DNA of 7,436 bases, from positions 1 through 7,436 of the forward strand of contig CAZMVU010000225.1 of the NCBI GenBank assembly GCA_964569295.1. Reading direction: 5' to 3'. This DNA is from CAZMVU01 sp964569295 (GTDB lineage: Bacteria > Hydrogenedentota > Hydrogenedentia > Hydrogenedentales > JAGMZX01). Below, piece after piece: positions 1 to 5,421 of this stretch; the first letter of the stretch is position 1; each line of letters opens with the position of its first letter. The translations under genes were made by a program, and so were the position numbers. Below the pieces are notes generated by a model. The model worked only from the letters and a program-made list of their open reading frames with translations. It did no database searches and was not told the origin of the DNA.

Positions 1-61
1 AGGGGGACTCTTGTAACCAGTTGGAATTATTCGACTAACGTTGGGACAGCAGTGGAATCAC

Positions 62-1702
62 CTACGTCTGCAACACCCCGGTATGGTAATGGGCTTTGGG
101 TGGTTTGCGGGTCACGAGACCGAGCGCGGTGATGAGGACCTCGCGGGTCTTGTCCGGCGCGATGATGGCGTCGACCCAGCCACGGGCGGCGGCGTAGCGG
201 ATGTCCGTTTTTTCGGCGTAGCGGGTATGCACCTTTTCACGCAGTGCGTCGAGTTCTTGCGGATCCAAATCTTCGCCCGCTTCGGCGGCGGCTTTTTCGG
301 CGGCATGCTTCTTGATCGAGAAGATGATGCCGCCCGCCTGCGATACGCCCATCACGGCGTACTTCGCGTTGGGCCAGGCGAAGATGAACCGCGGGTCGTA
401 GGCCTTGCCGCACAAGGCATAGTTTCCCGCGCCGAAGCTGCCGCCGACGACCACGGTAATCTTCGGCACCACGGAATTGCTGATAGCGTTCACGAGCTTT
501 GCGCCTGAACGGATGATGCCCGACTGTTCGGCCTGTTTGCCGACCATAAAACCGTAGACATCTTGCAGGAAGAGGATCGGAATGGCGAGCTGGTTGCAGT
601 CCATGACGAACCGGGCCGCCTTGTCCGCGCTGTCGGCATAGATGACGCCGCCGATCTGGAGTCCGTGCGGCGACTCACTGCGCAGCCGCTGGTTGGCCAC
701 GATGCCGACCTGGTGGCCGCCGATCCGGGCATAGGCGGTGACCAGCGTCTTCCCATAGTCTGCCTTGTACTCGTTGCAGGAGTCCGCATCGATGACGGTC
801 TCGATGAGCACGCGCATGTCGTACTCTTTCTTGCCATCCACATCGACGAGATCGAACACTTCCTGTGCAGCGCGCTGTGCCGGGATATCGAAGCGGCCGG
901 CGTAGGGCCAGCTCCACGGCGTTTCCGGCAGTGTGCCCAGCAGCTCCCGGACGCGATGCAGGCAGTGCGGGTCGTCCGGCTCCTTGAAATCCACGGTGCC
1001 ACTGACCTCGGCATGCATGGCGGCGCCGCCGAGTTCTTCCGGATCGGCCTCCTGGCCAATGGCCGCCTTTACCAGGGCCGGCCCCGCGAGATAAAGACTG
1101 CTGCCTTCGGTCATGAGGATTTTGTCGCACAGCACCGGCAAATAAGCCCCGCCGGCGATGCAGTTGCCCATGATAGCCGCGAACTGCGGCAGCCCTGCTG
1201 CTGAGAGCACCGAGTTATTGCGGAGAATACGTCCGAAGTCGTCCTCGTCCGGGAAAACTTCGTCCTGCATCGGCAGGTACACGCCCGCGGAATCAAGCAG
1301 ATAGACGATGGGCAATGCGTTTTCATAGGCGATGCGCTGCGCGCGGATTATCTTTTTGCAGGTCATGGGGAAAAGAGCGCCCCCCTTCACCGTGGCATCG
1401 TTCGCAATGATCATGCACGGCCGGTGGTTTACCAAGCCGATACCAGCCACCACGCCCGCCGCTGGCACCTCGCCTTCCTCCGGGTACATCTGGTAGCCCG
1501 CCCAGAGCCCGAGTTCGAGGAAGAAGTCATCCGAGTCAAGCAGGGAGGCCAGGCGTTCCCGCACGAACAGGCGCCCGAGCGTGTGCTGGCGCACGAGCTC
1601 CTTGGGACCACCCCCCTCCTGCAGAATGTGTTCCTGCTCGTGTATCGCTTCCGTAAGCGACCGCAGGTTGTGCGACCGCTTTTTCGGTTCTACCGCTGCC
1701 AT
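62..1702 (-). CDS. Acyl-CoA carboxylase, carboxyltransferase (beta) subunit, methylcrotonyl-CoA carboxylase type
   Basis: This 546-residue cytoplasmic protein is the carboxyltransferase half of a biotin-dependent acyl-CoA carboxylase; it moves carboxyl from carboxybiotin to an acyl-CoA. Both crotonase-like halves are visible. The N half carries GNCIAGGAYLPVL (179-191) and the C half GGSFGAGNYALCG (420-432), the glycine-rich oxyanion-hole loops. The second loop, followed by AYDPRFIFAWPNAKYAVMG, is characteristic of the methylcrotonyl-CoA carboxylase beta subunit (leucine breakdown) rather than the propionyl- or acetyl-CoA type. Full length fits the family (about 530-560). The ATG at 1702 is chosen because family similarity begins just after it and GAGAGGA lies 4 bases upstream; the frame stays open to 2035, but that extension reads into the neighbouring gene and has no family resemblance. 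The gene lies 59 bases downstream of a phosphoesterase gene. No biotin carboxylase/biotin-carrier subunit is present in the window, so the exact substrate (methylcrotonyl-, geranyl- or another acyl-CoA) is inferred from sequence type only. Confidence 0.93.
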   Translation of the reverse strand: MAAVEPKKRSHNLRSLTEAIHEQEHILQEGGGPKELVRQHTLGRLFVRERLASLLDSDDFFLELGLWAGYQMYPEEGEVPAAGVVAGIGLVNHRPCMIIANDATVKGGALFPMTCKKIIRAQRIAYENALPIVYLLDSAGVYLPMQDEVFPDEDDFGRILRNNSVLSAAGLPQFAAIMGNCIAGGAYLPVLCDKILMTEGSSLYLAGPALVKAAIGQEADPEELGGAAMHAEVSGTVDFKEPDDPHCLHRVRELLGTLPETPWSWPYAGRFDIPAQRAAQEVFDLVDVDGKKEYDMRVLIETVIDADSCNEYKADYGKTLVTAYARIGGHQVGIVANQRLRSESPHGLQIGGVIYADSADKAARFVMDCNQLAIPILFLQDVYGFMVGKQAEQSGIIRSGAKLVNAISNSVVPKITVVVGGSFGAGNYALCGKAYDPRFIFAWPNAKYAVMGVSQAGGIIFSIKKHAAEKAAAEAGEDLDPQELDALREKVHTRYAEKTDIRYAAARGWVDAIIAPDKTREVLITALGLVTRKPPKAHYHTGVLQT

Positions 1703-1761
1703 GACGTCCTCTCGTCCGTGTTTGTCCGGCGCGCGCCCTCCAGATGGCTGGTTTGGCCGTG

Positions 1762-2928
1762 TCAGTTCGTGTTCTTCTCGAGTTCGACCCAGTCGAACAG
1801 CCGGTCGTCGAGGTCGTAGGCTTCGATGCGCAGGGTGTTGCCGTTCACCATGACATAACAGTAATGGTGGCCACGGTAGACTTTCGCTGACAACGGTGTG
1901 CGCACGGGCGCGGCATTCTCGAGGCCGCCACCGCCACCGCCGGTAATCATGTACAGAATACCCTCGTCCGCCGAGACCGCCTTGTTGTTCTTCAACGGCC
2001 ACGTACGCTCGTAGGTGTGGATGTGTCCCGACCACACGATATCGACCCCATGCTTTTCATACAGCGGCACCAGCATGCGCGCGTTGAAATCGCCCATGAC
2101 CGACGGGCCTTCGTAGGTGTTTCCGTAGTCGTCTTCGTCTGACGAATAGGGCGGCTTGTGATGCATCACGATTTTCCACGTCGCGTCGGATTCCGCCAAT
2201 GCCTTATCCAGCCACGGGTAGATTTCCCCGGAACGCGTGAAAGGTTTCTGCGAGTCAACCAAGAAGACGGCCAGGTTGCCGTAGTTGAACTGGTAGTAAT
2301 ACTCCGGTTCCGGCAGCGTGAAGTATTCGTAGAAGTAGTCGGCGTCCCGCTCGTGGTTGCCGAGCGTTGGGACCAGCGGTACACGGCTGTTCAGCGGCGC
2401 CATATTGGGGAAGAAGTGTCTGGTCCAGTGGAATTTGTTTGTGCCCTCGGAAACCAGGTCGCCGCCAAGCAGCGTGAACGCCGGGCGCTGTGCGTAGGCA
2501 TGTTCCGCAAGCGTGCGCACGGCTTTCGGGTTCGACTGCGTATCGCACAGGACGGCGAACCCGAAGGCGTCGTCCCGTTCGGGCGCCGTGCTGAAGGTGT
2601 AGACTTCGCTTTCCACTTCAGCGCCCCCGGCATCCCGCGAAGCCACCTGGTAGAAGTAGGGCGTCCCTGAATTGAGGCCCGTGAGGGTCACTTCGTGGTA
2701 GGTGTGCATCCCGTCTGTGGTGGTGGTTTTTTCAAGGGGCAGCTTCCGGCCCCAATGCACTTCAGACGAGGCTGCCGTGTCTGTCTCCCAGCGCACCACG
2801 ATGCTCTCTTGTGTGGGGTAGTTCATATATGGATGGACGACCATATCGAGGGCGGCGGCGGCGGCGGCCCAAGTCGTTGCCACGACAGCCAGGAAAGAGA
2901 TGACGACTCGATCTTTCGTGTTCTCCAC
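1762..2928 (-). CDS. Secreted metallophosphoesterase with N-terminal fibronectin III-like domain (purple-acid-phosphatase-like)
   Basis: Predicted exported phosphoesterase of 388 residues. Residues 1-27 form a Sec signal peptide: a charged start (MENTKDR), a hydrophobic core and a poly-alanine stretch before the likely cleavage site. Residues about 29-115 look like the fibronectin III-like domain of purple acid phosphatases (IVVRWETD, then GLNSGTPYFYQV). Residues about 122-330 are a calcineurin-like catalytic domain with all five metal-binding blocks: D129 (CDTQ), D157 (GGDLV), N191-H192 (GNHE), H256-H257 (MHHKPP) and H302/H304 (GHIHTYER). The tyrosine of the purple-phosphatase GDxxY motif is absent, so the protein is unlikely to be purple; substrate is unknown (phosphomonoester or diester). 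The start is a GTG at 2928, preceded by AGAGGA about 10 bases upstream; it gives a clean signal peptide. Another GTG at 2976 would add 16 residues with no improvement. The gene sits just after the terminator of a longer paralogue and 59 bases ahead of the carboxylase gene. Confidence 0.88.
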   Translation of the reverse strand: MENTKDRVVISFLAVVATTWAAAAAALDMVVHPYMNYPTQESIVVRWETDTAASSEVHWGRKLPLEKTTTTDGMHTYHEVTLTGLNSGTPYFYQVASRDAGGAEVESEVYTFSTAPERDDAFGFAVLCDTQSNPKAVRTLAEHAYAQRPAFTLLGGDLVSEGTNKFHWTRHFFPNMAPLNSRVPLVPTLGNHERDADYFYEYFTLPEPEYYYQFNYGNLAVFLVDSQKPFTRSGEIYPWLDKALAESDATWKIVMHHKPPYSSDEDDYGNTYEGPSVMGDFNARMLVPLYEKHGVDIVWSGHIHTYERTWPLKNNKAVSADEGILYMITGGGGGGLENAAPVRTPLSAKVYRGHHYCYVMVNGNTLRIEAYDLDDRLFDWVELEKNTN

Positions 2929-2976
2929 GGCACATACATCCTCTGGTAAAGCCAAGATCTTTGGCCGGCATAACAC

Positions 2977-3033
2977 AAACCCAAAAGGGGGACAGGCCGC
3001 GCGGCCGGTTAGCCGCCCGGTGCTGTCCCCCTT
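2977..3033 (-). terminator. Rho-independent terminator after the larger phosphoesterase gene
   Basis: A perfect 11-base inverted repeat (AAGGGGGACAG at 2985-2995, CTGTCCCCCTT at 3023-3033) encloses a GC-rich 27-base interior with a smaller inner stem (GCGGC 3001-3005 / GCCGC 3012-3016). Read on the minus strand, the stem is followed by TTTTGGGTTTG. It starts 8 bases beyond the stop codon of the upstream gene (3042), the right place to end that transcript before the next phosphoesterase gene. A mobile palindromic repeat serving as terminator is an alternative reading. Confidence 0.75.
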
Positions 3034-3041
3034 CTCTGGGC

Positions 3042-4835
3042 TTACTTCTCGATGACGAACTCGTCGCGGATGGCGCCTTCGTTGTCGTAGGCTTTGTAGA
3101 CGAGCTTGTCGCCGTCTATGGTGATGTCGAGGACCTGGTAGGTCGACACATTGGTGAAGCCGACCTCGGTGTAGTCGAAGTCGCCCTGGTCATACATCTT
3201 CGTGCCGGCGACCGATACGATGTATATCGTGCCCTCGGCCGGTGAGTCGACCCGTTCCTCGTCGCGCATGGGGTATGTGCGCAGGTAGGCGTGGTCGTGC
3301 CCCTGCAGCGCAAGATCCACATGGTACTTCTCGAACAACTCGCCCCAATACCGGCGAATCAATGGGTTGTTACGCGATGGTCCTGAGGAGTACGCGGGGT
3401 GATGATAGACCACGAACTTCCAGGTCGCGTCGGTATTCGATAGCTGCTCCTCGATCCAATCCGTCTGGCGGTGCGCCGGCATGTTCGAATCGAGCACGAG
3501 GAACAAGGCGTTGCTGTACGAGACCGCATAGGCCCGTTCTTCCGGTATGTCCACCGGTCCGTTCTCGGGCAGGTCGAAGATACTGAGGTACATCCAGGGT
3601 CCTTCATCGCCCTGGCATTCATGGTTACCTATAGCGGGTAGTAGCTGCCGCCGGTCATAGATGCCCGCGGCGTTCGCGAAAAAGCTGTCCCAGTCGTCAC
3701 GATCATTGCCTTTGTTCACCAAGTCGCCGGCCATTACGTAGAAGGCCGCCTCGGGGTGTTCGTCGAACGCCTTGTTCACGAGTGTGCCCCAGGTGTCCAG
3801 CCCATTCTGCGCATCGCCCATGTAGACAAAGGAGAACGGTTCTGTATCGCGCGGCGCGGTGGTGAAGGCCGCCCAGTCGCTCCAGGTATCCCTTTCGCGG
3901 CTGCCCACGCGGTACCGGTAGGTCACGCCCGGCTTGAGCCCGTGCAGGGTCGCGGTATACCGGTGATTCAACGGATCGTTCGCGAGGAATGCATCCTCGA
4001 TTTCGTGACGCCGCGCCTTCACTTGGCGGATACGGTTCGCGGGCACACTCTGCGACTGATACTGCACGTAGCCATCTTCGACCTCCGTACTTGTGCGCCA
4101 CTGAACGGTTTGCGTGTCCTTCGGATTGCCCGCCCACGTGAGCACAATCTGGTCCGGCTGCACGCCTGCCGGGTAGTCCGTGTTGCGGAAGATGTTCACC
4201 AGTTGCGTGTCTTCCACGCGATCCTCGATGCCCGTTATAAGCGTCTGACCTGCAAGGACGTCCGGTAAGGTGTCAATGCGCAATTCGAGTTCATCGCTGT
4301 AGACGAAACTTTCGCTCTTGGCCGTGATGGCCCGGTGCTGGCCGGGATAAATGTCCGAAACCTCCAGGTCACCGCCGTCCTCGGGTTTCAGTATGGCGAA
4401 GTAGGGGTATGCATGCGGCCGGAATCCGCTTACGCCAAGGCCGATGCGCCCCGCCGGGAAAGACTTTTTCCAGGCCACGAAAGCGCGCTTGTTTGTCTGG
4501 ATCTCGAGTTCCGTCTTTTCGAAGCCGCGCGCGGACAGCCAGAACGGCTCCTCACGCTGCCCCTCATGCCGAAGCACATAGACGGTCACGGGTTTGTCCA
4601 CGGTGAAAGAGACATATTCCGTGCCGAGCACGTGCAGCTCGTCCTCGGTAATGTGTTCCATCACCGTGTCAACTTCGATTTTCCGCAGTTCTTCCGGATC
4701 GAGGTTGTCGCGCAGCCGATCCACGACCGACGCCATGACATTGTGAATCGAAGGATGATCGCCCACATGCGCCACGGCCGGCAGTGCCAGCCATACAGCG
4801 CACAGTATCGCCAGGGAAAAACGTTTGCAGTACAT
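3042..4835 (-). CDS. Large secreted metallophosphoesterase: unknown N-terminal domain, fibronectin III-like domain, calcineurin-like phosphoesterase
   Basis: Predicted exported phosphoesterase of 597 residues. A Sec signal peptide is clear (MYCKRF, then a hydrophobic stretch ending LPAVA-HV, cleavage near residue 22). Residues about 30-215 form a domain I do not recognise. Residues about 222-328 match the purple-acid-phosphatase fibronectin-like domain (PDQIVLTWAGNPKDTQTVQW, later GLKPGVTYRYRVGS). Residues about 333-545 are the metallophosphoesterase domain: D341 (MGDAQ), D371 (AGDLV), N404-H405 (GNHE), H478-H479 (YHHP) and H513/H515 (GHDHAY). As in its neighbour, D-x-Q occupies metal block I and GDLV lacks the tyrosine of true purple phosphatases, so function beyond a metal-dependent phosphoesterase is not assignable. 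The ATG at 4835 is chosen for its AGGAG site 6 bases upstream and the signal peptide directly after it; the frame is open to 5018, but that 61-residue extension is arginine-rich and would bury the signal. Divergent from the regulator gene, with 258 bases between their starts. Confidence 0.9.
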   Translation of the reverse strand: MYCKRFSLAILCAVWLALPAVAHVGDHPSIHNVMASVVDRLRDNLDPEELRKIEVDTVMEHITEDELHVLGTEYVSFTVDKPVTVYVLRHEGQREEPFWLSARGFEKTELEIQTNKRAFVAWKKSFPAGRIGLGVSGFRPHAYPYFAILKPEDGGDLEVSDIYPGQHRAITAKSESFVYSDELELRIDTLPDVLAGQTLITGIEDRVEDTQLVNIFRNTDYPAGVQPDQIVLTWAGNPKDTQTVQWRTSTEVEDGYVQYQSQSVPANRIRQVKARRHEIEDAFLANDPLNHRYTATLHGLKPGVTYRYRVGSRERDTWSDWAAFTTAPRDTEPFSFVYMGDAQNGLDTWGTLVNKAFDEHPEAAFYVMAGDLVNKGNDRDDWDSFFANAAGIYDRRQLLPAIGNHECQGDEGPWMYLSIFDLPENGPVDIPEERAYAVSYSNALFLVLDSNMPAHRQTDWIEEQLSNTDATWKFVVYHHPAYSSGPSRNNPLIRRYWGELFEKYHVDLALQGHDHAYLRTYPMRDEERVDSPAEGTIYIVSVAGTKMYDQGDFDYTEVGFTNVSTYQVLDITIDGDKLVYKAYDNEGAIRDEFVIEK

Positions 4836-4989
4836 AAGCAACTCCTGAGTTCGGCCATGCCATGCACGGGCCCTTGAGACACGATTGAAAAGCTGTCGGA
4901 GTGGCCGCAGGGTTGGCCACATGCACACGCCCCGGAAAACCCGGCGTCTGCGCCGCGGTATTCCCGGCGTGTGTACAGCGTAATCCCCG

Positions 4990-5018
4990 ATGCTAGCGAA
5001 TATGCCGGCGGGTATCAA
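4990..5018 (-). promoter_or_regulatory. Possible sigma70-type promoter for the larger phosphoesterase gene
   Basis: On the minus strand, TTGATA (5018-5013) is followed by a 17-base spacer and TAGCAT (4995-4990), matching the -35 consensus at 5 of 6 bases and the -10 consensus at 4 of 6. It would give an untranslated leader of about 150 bases, which contains a GTGGCC/GGCCAC hairpin (4901-4920). This is only the best match seen by eye and may not be the real promoter. Confidence 0.25.
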
Positions 5019-5033
5019 ATTGTACGCGAACGG

Positions 5034-5062
5034 TTGACAGCAGGAGCGGGCCGGTGTATACT
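5034..5062 (+). promoter_or_regulatory. Near-consensus sigma70 promoter of the regulator-reductase operon
   Basis: TTGACA (5034-5039) matches the -35 consensus perfectly. It is followed by an exact 17-base spacer and TATACT (5057-5062), a 5-of-6 match to the -10 consensus. Transcription should begin near 5069, leaving a leader of about 25 bases before the ATG at 5094. So strong a core promoter directly upstream of a repressor-type gene suggests high expression when derepressed. Confidence 0.8.
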
Positions 5063-5083
5063 CCTACCCCGTACCGGTATACA
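5055..5083 (+). promoter_or_regulatory. Candidate operator for the CsoR-family repressor
   Basis: TGTATAC (5055-5061) and GTATACA (5077-5083) form a perfect 7-base inverted repeat with a 15-base spacer. The interior includes TACCCCGTACCGGTA (5065-5079), an imperfect dyad with TACC/GGTA ends and a C-run, resembling the C/G-tract dyads bound by CsoR-family repressors. The element covers the -10 box and the expected start of transcription, so a bound repressor would block RNA polymerase. Assignment to this regulator is inferred from position and type. Confidence 0.6.
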
Positions 5084-5093
5084 GGAGCCCGCT

Positions 5094-5372
5094 ATGCCCG
5101 AAGCCCATGACCCCCAAAGAAAACAGATTATCGATCGCCTCAGCCGCATTGAGGGCCAAGTGCGTGGTATCCGGCGCATGGTCGAAGACGATCGCGCCTG
5201 CCACGATATTCTCAAGCAGGTAGCTGCTACCAGCGGCGCGTTGCGATCCGCGAGTTTGCTTATCACCGAGAACTTCCTGGACATGTGCTTTCAAGAAGTG
5301 GCCGATGGCAAAACCACCCAGCAAGACGTTATCCGGCGGCTCCTCGAGGTTTTCAGCCGGCTGCCCGGTTGA
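5094..5372 (+). CDS. CsoR-family (DUF156) transcriptional repressor, probable CstR-like persulfide sensor
   Basis: A 92-residue all-helical DNA-binding repressor of the CsoR/RcnR/CstR/FrmR family. The family signature is clear: IIDRLSRIEGQVRGIRRMV (12-30), then DRACHDIL with C36, and ITENFLDMC with C65. In copper-sensing CsoR the ligands are Cys, His and Cys, with the His four residues before the second Cys. Here that position is F61 (N60 beside it), so the copper site is incomplete while both cysteines remain, as in CstR, which senses persulfides by cross-linking its two cysteines. RcnR-type nickel and FrmR-type formaldehyde sensing are less likely for the same reason. The ATG at 5094 has AGGAG 6 bases upstream; family similarity begins at about residue 10. 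The frame is open upstream to 4971 but that would cross the promoter. The gene is 49 bases from the CoA disulfide reductase-rhodanese gene and probably controls both from the overlapping operator. Confidence 0.88.
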   Translation: MPEAHDPQRKQIIDRLSRIEGQVRGIRRMVEDDRACHDILKQVAATSGALRSASLLITENFLDMCFQEVADGKTTQQDVIRRLLEVFSRLPG

Positions 5373-5421
5373 GCACGTGCCGTGAACGCCCTTGCAAACC
5401 CACGAAGAAGGAGTGAAGACC

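Noticed and set aside
563..1204. Plus-strand open frame of 213 codons inside the carboxylase gene
   Set aside because: This is antisense to conserved carboxyltransferase sequence and has no recognisable motif, so it is a shadow frame.
1703..2035. N-terminal extension of the carboxylase frame by 111 residues
   Set aside because: The extension overlaps the end of the phosphoesterase gene, is arginine-rich and lacks any family resemblance, whereas the ATG at 1702 has a good Shine-Dalgarno site and starts where the family begins.
2158..2670. Plus-strand open frame of 170 codons inside the smaller phosphoesterase gene
   Set aside because: It is antisense to the conserved metal-binding blocks and has no domain resemblance.
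4901..4920. GTGGCC/GGCCAC hairpin in the divergent intergenic region, considered as a terminator or riboswitch
   Set aside because: The stem is only 6 bases, has no U-tract, and no conserved riboswitch core is visible around it.
4836..5018. N-terminal extension of the larger phosphoesterase by 61 residues
   Set aside because: It would place an arginine-rich leader before a clear signal peptide that has its own start codon and AGGAG site at the right spacing.
4971..5093. Longer start for the CsoR-family regulator
   Set aside because: It would translate through the -35/-10 promoter and the candidate operator; the family begins near residue 10 of the shorter form.
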